This document shows, piece by piece, positions 9,347 to 16,353 of a stretch of DNA of 64,000 nt. The stretch is from contig NZ_JABEKV010000002.1 in the NCBI RefSeq assembly GCF_013283645.1, forward strand, positions 1,061,798-1,125,797. Direction: 5' to 3'. The position numbers were made by a program, and so were the translations under genes. The stretch is from Sinorhizobium psoraleae (GTDB lineage: Bacteria; Pseudomonadota; Alphaproteobacteria; Rhizobiales; Rhizobiaceae). Positions within the stretch are counted from its first letter, which is position 1. The number at the start of each line of letters is the position of its first letter. Below the pieces are notes generated by a model. The model was not told where the DNA came from and searched no databases. It was given only the letters and a program-made list of their open reading frames with translations.

Positions 9347-10291
9347 TCAGATGCGCGCCAGGCGGTCCGTCAGGAGATCGAAAAAGCCCTGATCGTCGAT
9401 GTGGCGCATCACCTTGGCATTGTGCTCGCGGCCGGTCACCTGCCACCAGTCGACGACGGTCATGCCGGCCGTCAGGGCGGACGTCGTCTCGATCTCGACA
9501 TTGCAGTCGCGCCCGGTGAACAGTTCCGGCCGCAGCAGATAGGCGACCACCGTCGGATCATGCAGCGGACCACCGTCCGTCCCATATTTTTCGATGTCGA
9601 AGCGTTCGAAGAACTCCAGCATTTCGGCCATCGCGATCGCCGCGGGACTGCCGATCTCGCGGATCTTCTGGACCCGGGCCTTGTGGGTCAGGACGCGGTG
9701 CGTCACGTCGAGCGGCATCATCACGATCGGGATGCCCGAGCGGAAGACGATTTCGGCAGCCTCCGGATCGACATAAATGTTGAATTCCGCCGCCGGCGTG
9801 ATGTTGCCGCCCTCGAAGAACCCTCCACCCATCATCACGAGTTCACTTATCCGCGGCGCGATTTCCGGCGCCTTCGTCAGGGCAAGCGCGATGTTGGTCA
9901 AGGGGCCGAGCGTGCAGAGCGTAACCGTGCCCGCATCCTCGGCGAGCAGGGTCTCGATGATGAAGTCGACGGCGTGCAGCTCCTGCAGCGGCATCGTCGG
10001 CTCTGCCAACACCGGACCGTCGAGCCCTGTCTTGCCGTGGACATGCTCGGCTGTCACCAGAGGTCGCGCGACCGGGCGCTCGGCGCCCGCGTACACCTTC
10101 ACATCGGTCCTGTTGCAAAGCTCGCAAACGATGCGCGCGTTCCGGGCTGTCAGCGAAAGCGGAACGTTACCCGCGACAGTGGTGATGCCCAGAAGGTCGA
10201 TCTCCTCTGGACTGCCGAGGGCGAGCATGATGGCGGCTGCATCGTCCTGCCCGGGATCGGTGTCTATGATTATCTTTCTTGCGTTCGACAC
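9347..10291 (-). CDS. iunH: Inosine-uridine-preferring nucleoside hydrolase
   Basis: The enzyme cleaves the N-glycosidic bond of nucleosides to give a base and ribose. The calcium-site signature DTDPGQDDA is at residues 10-18, and the C-terminal GPLHDPTVVAYLL carries the conserved His-Asp. The start is set at the GTG giving MSNARKIII (314 residues) because AGGAGGG lies 8 nt upstream of it; another GTG three codons earlier would sit too close to that site. It is convergent with the chemoreceptor gene. The exact nucleoside specificity cannot be read from the sequence. Confidence 0.92.
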   Translation of the reverse strand: MSNARKIIIDTDPGQDDAAAIMLALGSPEEIDLLGITTVAGNVPLSLTARNARIVCELCNRTDVKVYAGAERPVARPLVTAEHVHGKTGLDGPVLAEPTMPLQELHAVDFIIETLLAEDAGTVTLCTLGPLTNIALALTKAPEIAPRISELVMMGGGFFEGGNITPAAEFNIYVDPEAAEIVFRSGIPIVMMPLDVTHRVLTHKARVQKIREIGSPAAIAMAEMLEFFERFDIEKYGTDGGPLHDPTVVAYLLRPELFTGRDCNVEIETTSALTAGMTVVDWWQVTGREHNAKVMRHIDDQGFFDLLTDRLARI

Positions 10292-10363
10292 TTTCTCCAC
10301 CCTCCTGGCTCACGATAATCCGGATCTCGTTAATCCGCGAACGTGGCCGATTCTACGACATTG

Positions 10364-10409
10364 AAGCAGGATTCGGACGGAAAACCGCTCACATTTACCT
10401 TCCCGCTCT
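10364..10409. repeat. Degenerate GCGGGATG-family palindrome
   Basis: AGCAGGAT on the left, GGACGGAAAACCGCTCAC in the middle and CCCGCTCT on the right form a weakened copy of the palindrome at 18124-18171. It lies in the divergent gap between the nucleoside hydrolase and small heat-shock protein genes, upstream of the heat-shock promoter. Confidence 0.5.
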
Positions 10410-10457
10410 GATTTGGCGCAGCGAACTATGATTTGCGCGCGCAGCCTAGGCAAGCGG

Positions 10458-10486
10458 CTTGCACTCGTTGCGCACAGCTACCATAT
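10458..10486 (+). promoter_or_regulatory. Candidate RpoH (sigma-32 type) promoter of hsp20
   Basis: CTTGCA at 10458-10463 is separated by exactly 17 nt from CCATAT at 10481-10486. This resembles the heat-shock promoter pattern (CTTGAA, then a CCAT-containing -10) known in enterobacteria and Sinorhizobium. Transcription would begin near 10493, giving a leader of about 57 nt before the hsp20 start at 10550. Confidence 0.6.
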
Positions 10487-10492
10487 TGCAGC

Positions 10493-10549
10493 GTGGATGC
10501 TGCTTGGCAGGTCCGCATGATGGTCGCTTGAGCTGCAAGGACTTGGGAA
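10493..10549 (+). promoter_or_regulatory. ROSE-like RNA thermometer in the hsp20 leader
   Basis: The last hairpin of the leader pairs GTC (10523-10525) and CTTG (10527-10530) with CAAG (10536-10539) and GAC (10540-10542), leaving G10526 bulged opposite the Shine-Dalgarno strand. The bases AAGGA at 10537-10541 are 8 nt before the ATG. A TCGCT anti-Shine-Dalgarno with a bulged G is the hallmark of ROSE thermometers, which open on heating and usually precede small heat-shock genes in rhizobia. The leader is short for the class, so I call it ROSE-like. Confidence 0.6.
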
Positions 10550-10981
10550 ATGAGCAGGATTACGCCCTTTACCAGCCCGCTTCTGCTGGGCTTCGACACC
10601 ATGGAAAAGACCCTTGAGCGCATCGCCAAGGGCAACGACGGGTATCCACCCTATAACATCGAGCGCATTCGCGGCGACGCATCTTCCGATGCGCCGGAAC
10701 GGTTGCGGATAACGCTCGCGGTCGCCGGTTTCTCCGAAGAGGACCTGGACGTCACGACGGAAGAAAACCAATTGGTGATTCGCGGCCGCCAGGTCGATGT
10801 CGGCGAACGGGACTACCTGCATCGCGGCATTGCCGCCCGGCAGTTCCAGCGCACCTTTGTTCTCGCCGACGGCATGAGGGTTCTCGGCGCCGAACTGCGC
10901 AATGGTCTCCTCTCGGTGGACCTCGTGCGGCCCGAACCGGTTCGTATGGTAAAGAAAATTAACATTTCCGTCCCAGAGTAG
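10550..10981 (+). CDS. Hsp20/alpha-crystallin family small heat-shock protein
   Basis: The 143-residue ATP-independent chaperone holds unfolding proteins during heat stress. The alpha-crystallin domain runs from about residue 35 to 130 (YNIERIRGDASS, ITLAVAGFSEEDLDVTTEEN, LVIRGRQ, FVLADGMRVLGAELRNGLLSVDL). The last motif, with A-x-L-x-N-G-L-L, is typical of the IbpA-like class A proteins of rhizobia. A short N-terminal arm precedes it. Expression is probably doubly heat controlled, by the promoter at 10458 and the leader hairpin. A DUF1150 gene follows 47 nt downstream and is probably in the same transcript. Confidence 0.93.
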   Translation: MSRITPFTSPLLLGFDTMEKTLERIAKGNDGYPPYNIERIRGDASSDAPERLRITLAVAGFSEEDLDVTTEENQLVIRGRQVDVGERDYLHRGIAARQFQRTFVLADGMRVLGAELRNGLLSVDLVRPEPVRMVKKINISVPE

Positions 10982-11028
10982 GATAACCGGCGGGATTTTC
11001 CCCTACCCGGCGACCACGGAGTGTCACC

Positions 11029-11286
11029 ATGGGACTGAAAGCCATCAACACATCGCTGTCGAAAAACGACCTTGCACATCTTGGCGAGGGCGAAGTCGGC
11101 TATATCCGCAAGATGCGTTCGGAGGAGGTCTCCCGTTGTTTCCCGGAAGCACCCGAGATGGGACCCGGAATCGACCTGTGGGCCTTGTTCGGCGCCGACG
11201 GCACGCCGATCCTTTTGACCGACAACCGGTCCAGCACCTTCTTCAAAGCGGCCGAGGACGATCTTCGCACCGTCAGCCTTCATTGA
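11029..11286 (+). CDS. DUF1150 family small protein
   Basis: This is an 85-residue soluble protein of unknown function. It reads as one small domain with the conserved stretches LGEGEVGYIRKM, LWALFGADGTPILLTD and a C-terminal VSLH. DUF1150 proteins commonly follow an Hsp20 gene in alphaproteobacteria, as here. The pattern G-x-P-I-L-L-T-D resembles a beta hairpin. I infer a role tied to the small heat-shock protein, but no activity is known to me. The ribosome binding site is GGAG at about 11018-11021. Confidence 0.85.
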   Translation: MGLKAINTSLSKNDLAHLGEGEVGYIRKMRSEEVSRCFPEAPEMGPGIDLWALFGADGTPILLTDNRSSTFFKAAEDDLRTVSLH

Positions 11287-11314
11287 GCGGCTGAAGCGAA
11301 TCACCTGAATTTGG

Positions 11315-11358
11315 CCCCTCATCCGGCCTCTCCTGCGAGAGAGGGGTAGGGTGAGGGG
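11315..11358. repeat. CCCCTCATCC-type palindromic repeat
   Basis: CCCCTCATCC on the left and GGGTGAGGGG on the right enclose CTCTCCTGCGAGAGAG. It is a short form of the element at 53093-53204. It lies between the convergent DUF1150 and trmB genes and could end both transcripts as a hairpin, although no clear T-run follows. Confidence 0.6.
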
Positions 11359-11373
11359 AAAACATAGCAAGTC

Positions 11374-12075
11374 CTAGACACGGCGAAAGGTGAGATAGGC
11401 GGAACTCCGCCCCTCGCGGCGCGCCTTGGCCTCGTAGCGCGTGCTCGGCCAACCTGCGAAAGGCGTGAGCCAATCTGCTGCTTTCTCCGCCGTCCACTCG
11501 AAGGCTGCGTGATCGCGGCAATGGATGAGCGTCCAATTGACATAGGTGTCGATGTCGGAGGCGAAGCAGAAGAGGCCGCCGGGCTTCAGGATGCGGGCGA
11601 AGCGATCCAAGTTGACCTTGGAAACGAAGCGCCGCTTCCAATGCTTCCGCTTCGGCCAGGGATCGGGATAGAGCAGGTCGATGTAGTCGACGGAAGCGTC
11701 CGGCAGCCAGTCCAGCACCTGCGTTGCGTCGTCGTCATACAGCCGGACATTCGCGAGCTCTCGCGCTTCGATCTGTCCGAGCAGCTTCGCCATCGAGTTG
11801 ACGAAAGGCTCGACGCCGATGAAACCGGTTGCAGGATCCTCGGCGGCACGGTGAACGAGATGCTCCCCACCTCCGAAACCGATTTCCAGGCGAATGCGCT
11901 TCACCGGCTGCGGAAAGAGTGTCGTGAGTTCGGCCGGCGCGTGCTGCGCGAGATCGAGCCGCAGTGAGGGCAGCAGATGCTCGAGATGGGCTGCCTGGCG
12001 TTCACGCAAGGGCTTGCCCTTGCGGCGGCCAAAGAATGCCTCCGTGGCTCTGGCGCGGCGCGGTTCAGTCATCAC
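11374..12075 (-). CDS. trmB: tRNA (guanine-N7-)-methyltransferase
   Basis: The enzyme puts a methyl group on N7 of G46 in tRNA, using S-adenosylmethionine. The 233-residue protein shows the SAM-binding [13 protein letters not shown] motif, the acidic [15 protein letters not shown] motif unique to TrmB, and a C-terminal [12 protein letters not shown]. It is 150 nt downstream of metK on the same strand, so the SAM synthetase and this SAM user may be co-transcribed. The N-terminus is rich in Arg and Lys ([14 protein letters not shown]), normal for rhizobial TrmB. Confidence 0.96.
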   Translation of the reverse strand: MMTEPRRARATEAFFGRRKGKPLRERQAAHLEHLLPSLRLDLAQHAPAELTTLFPQPVKRIRLEIGFGGGEHLVHRAAEDPATGFIGVEPFVNSMAKLLGQIEARELANVRLYDDDATQVLDWLPDASVDYIDLLYPDPWPKRKHWKRRFVSKVNLDRFARILKPGGLFCFASDIDTYVNWTLIHCRDHAAFEWTAEKAADWLTPFAGWPSTRYEAKARREGRSSAYLTFRRV

Positions 12076-12088
12076 GATCTTCCTTCAA

Positions 12089-12126
12089 AGAGCAAAGCGG
12101 ACACTCCAGTCCGGAGCATCCGCTCT
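12089..12126 (-). terminator. Strong stem-loop between metK and trmB
   Basis: Three nested pairs stack: AGAGC/GCTCT outermost, GCGGA/TCCGC and CTCC/GGAG around a five-base loop. On the minus strand it stands after metK and only 14 nt before the trmB start. No run of U follows, so it may be a transcript-stabilising or attenuating hairpin instead of a terminator. Confidence 0.4.
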
Positions 12127-12225
12127 TGATCCTGCAATATGGTACGCCTGAATAGCAGCGCACCCGGCCATTGCAATATTTTTTCGACGCCTGCGACCTC
12201 GTCCAAGGCCGCGTCGACTGCGGCG

Positions 12226-13509
12226 TTATGCAGCGCGACCCGGCGCTCGCTGTTCGGAGAAAGCTGCGGCGTCGAGATCGATCGCTTCCTTCAGCGGCTT
12301 CACCAGATCGAGCTTTTCCCAGGAGAACGAACCATCGCGGCCGGCCTTGCGGCCGAAATGGCCGTAGGCGGCGGTTTTGGCGTAGATCGGCTTGTTGAGG
12401 TCGAGGTGACGCCGGATGCCCGTCGGCGAAAGGTCCATCGTCTTGCGGATGGCGCTTTCGACCTGGTCTTCCGAGACCTTGCCGGTGCCATGCAGATCGA
12501 CATAGATCGACAGCGGCTGGGCGACACCGATGGCGTAGGCGAGCTGGATCGTGCAGCGGTCGGAAAGGCCGGCGGCAACGACGTTCTTCGCCAGATAGCG
12601 CGCGGCATAGGCGGCCGAGCGGTCGACCTTGGTCGTGTCCTTGCCCGAGAAGGCGCCACCGCCATGCGGCGCTGCGCCGCCATAGGTGTCGACGATGATC
12701 TTGCGGCCGGTGAGGCCAGCGTCACCGTCCGGTCCGCCGATGACGAACTTGCCGGTCGGGTTGATGTACCAGGTGCAATCGTCGGAGATCTTCAGATCGG
12801 CAAGCGCTTCGCGGATATACGGCTCGACAACGGAGCGGACCTTGGCGGAATCCCAGCTGTCGTCGAGATGCTGCGTCGAAAGCACGATCGAGGTAACTTC
12901 CCTCGGCTTGCCGTCGACATAGCGCACGGTCACCTGGCTCTTGGCGTCCGGGCCGAGCTTGGCGACTTCGCCTTCGCCCTTCTTGCGGGCAGCAGCGAGC
13001 GTCTGCAGGATGCGGTGTGAGTAATAAAGCGGCGCCGGCATCAGCTCGGACGTCTCACGGCAGGCGTAGCCGAACATGATGCCTTGGTCGCCGGCACCTT
13101 CCTCGCCCTGCTTGTCGGAAGCGTTGTCAACGCCTTGCGCGATATGAGCGGACTGGAAGTGCAGGAGCACGTCGATCTTCGCCGTCTTCCAGTGGAAACC
13201 GTCCTGCTCATAACCGATGTCGCGGATCGCCTTGCGGGCGGCCGACTTGAACTTCGACGGATTGATGACCTCGTTGCCGTTCTTGTCCTTCTTCAGCAGG
13301 CTCGGCGGCAGGCGGACTTCGCCGGCGATCACGACGCGGTTCGTCGTCGCCAGCGTCTCACAGGCAATGCGCACACCCCAAGGATCGACGCCGGTTTTCG
13401 CCGCCTCGCGGTAGACCAGATCGACGATCTCGTCGGAAATACGGTCACACACCTTATCCGGATGACCTTCGGCTACGGATTCACTCGTGAACAGGTAGTT
13501 TGCGCGCAT
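12226..13509 (-). CDS. metK: S-adenosylmethionine synthetase
   Basis: The enzyme makes S-adenosylmethionine from methionine and ATP. The start is the ATG giving [20 protein letters not shown], since GHPDKV is the conserved N-terminal ATP site. The frame is open for 26 more codons without similarity, and GAGGGG lies upstream of the chosen ATG. The 427-residue length is that of alphaproteobacterial MetK, longer than the enterobacterial 384. The motif GGGAFSGKD near residue 280 carries the phosphate-binding loop. A candidate operator for SAM-cycle control lies 75-94 nt upstream. Confidence 0.97.
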   Translation of the reverse strand: MRANYLFTSESVAEGHPDKVCDRISDEIVDLVYREAAKTGVDPWGVRIACETLATTNRVVIAGEVRLPPSLLKKDKNGNEVINPSKFKSAARKAIRDIGYEQDGFHWKTAKIDVLLHFQSAHIAQGVDNASDKQGEEGAGDQGIMFGYACRETSELMPAPLYYSHRILQTLAAARKKGEGEVAKLGPDAKSQVTVRYVDGKPREVTSIVLSTQHLDDSWDSAKVRSVVEPYIREALADLKISDDCTWYINPTGKFVIGGPDGDAGLTGRKIIVDTYGGAAPHGGGAFSGKDTTKVDRSAAYAARYLAKNVVAAGLSDRCTIQLAYAIGVAQPLSIYVDLHGTGKVSEDQVESAIRKTMDLSPTGIRRHLDLNKPIYAKTAAYGHFGRKAGRDGSFSWEKLDLVKPLKEAIDLDAAAFSEQRAPGRAA

Positions 13510-13583
13510 GCGGGAAGTCCCCTCAATGAAAAAGCGGTGCGAACGTGTTAGTGGTTTTGCGGTCGAAAAACAAGCGAACAACG

Positions 13584-13603
13584 ACATAAATATATCTTTA
13601 TAT
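13584..13603 (-). promoter_or_regulatory. Candidate SahR-type operator upstream of metK
   Basis: A 20-nt imperfect palindrome (ACATAAATATATCTTTATAT on the plus strand) matches its own reverse complement at 16 of 20 positions. It is AT-rich in a GC-rich genome. Alphaproteobacteria use the ArsR-type repressor SahR, which responds to S-adenosylhomocysteine, at palindromes of this kind before SAM-cycle genes. TTGTAA followed 16 nt later by TATTTA on the minus strand overlaps it and could be the metK promoter. The protein assignment is inference. Confidence 0.5.
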
Positions 13604-13628
13604 CGATATTACAACCTGAATTCAGCCG

Positions 13629-13734
13629 CTGCATGCTTCCTCAAACGGTAGCCGATTCAAGGGCTGAAACATGCGGAGGCTCAAGATGCTGCAGCGTGAT
13701 TTGAGCGTCTGATGAGACGCGCTGGCCGTAGCGG
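13629..13734 (+). repeat. Diverged RIME-like mosaic repeat upstream of metK
   Basis: The stretch begins CTGCATGCTTCCT, contains CGATTCAAGG and AAACATGC, then GATGCTGCAGCG, and ends with the palindrome GCGTCTGATGAGACGC at 13705-13720. The order of parts is the same as in the copies at 16112 and 30466, with more mismatches, so I take it as an older copy. Confidence 0.55.
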
Positions 13735-13744
13735 TGGACCGCAC

Positions 13745-13770
13745 AAAAAAAGCGGCACTCGGGCCGCTTT
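13745..13770 (-). terminator. Rho-independent terminator of phrR
   Basis: On the minus strand AAAGCGGC and GCCGCTTT form an eight-pair stem with a six-base loop, immediately followed by a run of seven T. It lies 26 nt after the phrR stop codon and before the metK control region, so it isolates metK from phrR and lnt transcription. Confidence 0.85.
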
Positions 13771-13796
13771 GCTTTTAGATCGGTGAAATGCCCCGG

Positions 13797-14210
13797 CTAT
13801 TCGCTTTCCGCCTCGGCGGCCAGCGCCTTCACCAGGTCCACCAGTTTCCGGCGCACCTTCGGGTCGGAAATCTTGACGAAGGCACGGTTGAGTTGGAGGC
13901 CCTCGGAGGACGACAGGAAATCAACCACATAGTTTGAGCTGGAGGCCTCGGCCATGCCGGAGGCGGCGCCCTCGCCCGGAGCATCCTCGAAGAAGAACGA
14001 CACCGGGACATTGAGAATGGAGGAAATGTTCTGCAAGCGGCTGGCGCCGACGCGGTTTGTTCCCTTCTCGTATTTCTGGATCTGCTGGAAGGTAATCCCC
14101 AGGGCTTCACCGAGTTTTTCCTGGCTCATACCCAGCATCGTCCGGCGGAGGCGAATCCTGCTACCGACATGAATGTCGATCGGGTTCGGCTTCTTCTTGT
14201 TTTCAATCAT
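13797..14210 (-). CDS. phrR: XRE-family transcriptional regulator PhrR/PraR
   Basis: This 137-residue DNA-binding protein has one Cro/CI helix-turn-helix (IRLRRTMLGMSQEKLGEALG, then FQQIQKYEKGTNRVGASRL) near residues 20-75 and an acidic C-terminal tail. The start is the ATG giving MIENKKKPNPIDIHVG; the upstream extension has no family similarity. Its place next to lnt (actA) matches phrR of Sinorhizobium, described as a low-pH-inducible regulator. The Rhizobium leguminosarum relative PraR controls attachment and quorum-sensing genes. A promoter is proposed at 14333-14361 and a terminator follows. Confidence 0.85.
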   Translation of the reverse strand: MIENKKKPNPIDIHVGSRIRLRRTMLGMSQEKLGEALGITFQQIQKYEKGTNRVGASRLQNISSILNVPVSFFFEDAPGEGAASGMAEASSSNYVVDFLSSSEGLQLNRAFVKISDPKVRRKLVDLVKALAAEAESE

Positions 14211-14332
14211 GTCCGCGTTCCTAAACACGCTGTTTCGGGTACCTGCAACCTGGCATCGAACAGAGCGCCCTGTCGCAACCATATCGGCAAAACAAGAGCT
14301 CCACTCGCAGGTGAAGGTTGATGGATCTGGTC

Positions 14333-14361
14333 ACTATGCAATTTTAGGGGTTTTAGGTCAA
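14333..14361 (-). promoter_or_regulatory. Candidate phrR promoter overlapping the end of lnt
   Basis: On the minus strand TTGACC (14361-14356) is followed after 17 nt by CATAGT (14338-14333). This fits the Sinorhizobium housekeeping pattern (CTTGAC, 17 nt, CTATAT). The -35 element includes the lnt stop codon at 14358-14360. The transcript would begin near 14326 and have a leader of about 115 nt. Confidence 0.5.
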
Positions 14362-15953
14362 TTCTTCCTAATATTAAAACCAGTGCGCGAAAATGCTGCA
14401 ACCAGAAAGAGCATTCCGGCTGCCAACCAGAAAATCCGACCGCGCGTAGCGGCATCGGTTACACTAAGCATTTTTCCCGGCAGAATTGTGTCTGTGACCC
14501 CCTTGTAATTGTATCCCAATCCTACCACTAAAACACCACGTGCATCAACAATTGCTGATATACCGTTGTTGGCCGCCCTGATCATCGGTGTGCCGGTCTC
14601 GACTGTGCGAAGCCGCGCCTGATGGAAATGCTGGCGCGGGCCAGGTGTGTCGCCGAACCAGGCGTCGTTGGTAATGTTGAGCAGGATATCGGCAAGCCGG
14701 GCGTTGCCCTCGATCTCATCGGAGAAGATCGCTTCGTAGCAGATAAGCGGATAAGCCGTCCTGCCGCCCGGCAGCGTGAGAAGCGTGCGGGTCTGGGCAG
14801 GCGAAAAGCCGCCAGGCATCGAGGCGGCGACAGCGCTCAGCCCCCAGGAGGCAAGAACATCCTCGAACGGCAGATATTCGCCGAAGGGGACGAGGTGAAC
14901 CTTGTCGGCGGCGCCGATGATCTGGCCGCGATCATCAATCGCGTAGATCGAATTGTAAAAGCGCCGCGGCAGGCCCGCCCCGGCATCCTCGACGCGAACG
15001 GCACCGGCGATAAGGACTTGCCCCTCCTCCAGGATCTCTGCGATACGGGCGAGCGCGTCCGGGTTGTCCGTCAGTATGAACGGGATCGAAGTTTCCGGCC
15101 AAACGATGATGTCCGGGCGTTTGCCCCCGTCCTGCCCCGGCACGGTCGTGAGAGCGAGATGCTCCTCGAAGACCGACGCGCGTTCCCTGTCGTCCAGCTT
15201 CATCGCCTGATCGACCACCGGCTGAACGAGGCGCACGGTCAGCTCAGGCGTTAACGGTTGAGGCGCCGGCTGGGCAAGTCGATAGAAGCCGAAGGCGAGG
15301 TGCGCGGCAAAGAGCACCACGGCGACTGCGAGGCCTGCACGCGCACCCTTTCCTGTGGCGATGAGAGCGGGGGCCGCAAACACGAAGACAGCGACCATGT
15401 TGATCGTCGCAAGGTTTACGACGCTCGCCGATTGCATCATCAGTGGCATCGGCATCAGGGCATAGCCGATGGCATTCCAGGGAAAGCCGGTGAAGAGAAA
15501 CCCGCGGAGCCATTCCGCGATGCCGAAGCCGAATGCAAGCGCGGCTATCCTGCCCATGCCGTCGGACCAGATGCAACGCGCCAATGCGACTGCAAAGGCA
15601 TAGAAGAGCGCGAGAACGGCAGGCAGACCGACAACGGCGAGCGGCAGGGCCCAGGCAAAGAGATCCGCCTCGATCAACAGGGCGTTGCCAAGCCACCAGA
15701 GGCCGCCAAGGAAATAGCCGAACCCGAAGCTCCAGCCGATCGACAGGGCCGGCCAAAGCCGTCCGAGCAGCCCCCGTTCAGGATCGCCCGGTGCGCCGTC
15801 GATCAGCCAGACGAGGACGGGAAATGAGACGAAAGCGGCCGCGAAGATACCGAACGGTGGTTGGGTGAGAACCGTCAAGAGCCCCGCGAGGAAGGCGATG
15901 AACACCCTCGACACTCCGGAGAGGAGCATAATCCTGCCTGCCAGCCTACTCAT
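14358..15953 (-). CDS. lnt: Apolipoprotein N-acyltransferase (Lnt/ActA)
   Basis: This inner-membrane enzyme adds the third acyl chain to lipoproteins. The chosen start, MSRLAGRIMLLSGV, has GGAGG four bases upstream and gives 531 residues. About six membrane segments fill the first 220 residues. The nitrilase-like periplasmic domain follows, with the catalytic Glu in VWPETSIPF, the Lys in DKVHLVPFGEYLPFE and the Cys in PLICYEAIF. The last membrane segment is at the C-terminus. In Sinorhizobium this gene was named actA because mutants are acid sensitive. phrR follows and may be partly co-transcribed. Confidence 0.95.
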   Translation of the reverse strand: MSRLAGRIMLLSGVSRVFIAFLAGLLTVLTQPPFGIFAAAFVSFPVLVWLIDGAPGDPERGLLGRLWPALSIGWSFGFGYFLGGLWWLGNALLIEADLFAWALPLAVVGLPAVLALFYAFAVALARCIWSDGMGRIAALAFGFGIAEWLRGFLFTGFPWNAIGYALMPMPLMMQSASVVNLATINMVAVFVFAAPALIATGKGARAGLAVAVVLFAAHLAFGFYRLAQPAPQPLTPELTVRLVQPVVDQAMKLDDRERASVFEEHLALTTVPGQDGGKRPDIIVWPETSIPFILTDNPDALARIAEILEEGQVLIAGAVRVEDAGAGLPRRFYNSIYAIDDRGQIIGAADKVHLVPFGEYLPFEDVLASWGLSAVAASMPGGFSPAQTRTLLTLPGGRTAYPLICYEAIFSDEIEGNARLADILLNITNDAWFGDTPGPRQHFHQARLRTVETGTPMIRAANNGISAIVDARGVLVVGLGYNYKGVTDTILPGKMLSVTDAATRGRIFWLAAGMLFLVAAFSRTGFNIRKN

Positions 15954-16111
15954 ACAGCCTCCAATAGGCGCAGGACCGCGATCCTGCGCAGGAAAAACGA
16001 CCGAATCAATCGGCGGCAGTGTTCCAAAAAAGCGGCTGCTTGTCCCCCGTCCAGGCGTTGCACAGCACAGCATCGCGGCAAAAATCGAGAGCGATTTTGA
16101 CGCCGATATTA

Positions 16112-16214
16112 CTGCATGTTTCCTTAAGTCGTTGTCGATTCAAGGACAAAAAAAGCAGCAATTCAAAATGCTACAGCGTCCTTTGCGCGTCTGATAAGAC
16201 GCGCGGCGTTGCAG
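16112..16214 (+). repeat. RIME-like mosaic repeat upstream of lnt
   Basis: The element runs CTGCATGTTTCCTTAAG, CGATTCAAGGA, AGCAGCAATTCAAAATGCT, ACAGCGTCCTTTGCGCGTCT, GATAAGACGCGC and GGCGTTGCAG. The last part forms the palindrome GCGCGTCT/AGACGCGC. It aligns part by part with the copies at 3600-3674 (reversed) and 30466-30566. Confidence 0.7.
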
Positions 16215-16268
16215 ATTATTGCATTGTTTCAATGAAACAGTGAAATGATCTAACCGAACCTATGCAAG

Positions 16269-16307
16269 GCCGGACGGAAAACCGCTGCACACTTTTCCGG
16301 GAATTGC
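16269..16307. repeat. Palindromic repeat before the CBS-domain gene end
   Basis: CCGGACGGAAAACCGCTGCA followed by CACTTTTCCGGGAATTGC is the reverse orientation of the repeat at 9200-9243, including the terminal GAATTGC. It lies 47 nt after the stop of the CBS-domain gene on the minus strand. Confidence 0.55.
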
Positions 16308-16353
16308 TTTACAGCCGGGATGGGACGGCGGCACGCCGCGACCGCCGGAACTG

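Larger units (their letters stand above)
15954..16353. other. 400-nt gene-free stretch made mostly of repeats
   Basis: From left to right it holds the lnt ribosome binding site, a small hairpin (AAAATC/GATTTT at 16081-16098), a full RIME-like repeat (16112-16214), an AT-rich piece with GTTTCAATGAAAC near 16226, and a palindrome of the 9200 type (16269-16307). I see no coding frame. The lnt promoter must lie here unless transcription runs through from the CBS-domain gene. Confidence 0.6.

Noticed and set aside
13510-13587. Longer metK start with 26 extra residues
   Set aside because: The added residues are not similar to MetK and overlap the candidate operator; the ATG before the conserved GHPDKV region has a ribosome binding site.
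13510-13630. SAM riboswitch upstream of metK
   Set aside because: I looked for SAM-II-like pseudoknot elements and the compact SAM/SAH motif in the metK leader and did not find their conserved cores. The AT-rich palindrome explains the region better.
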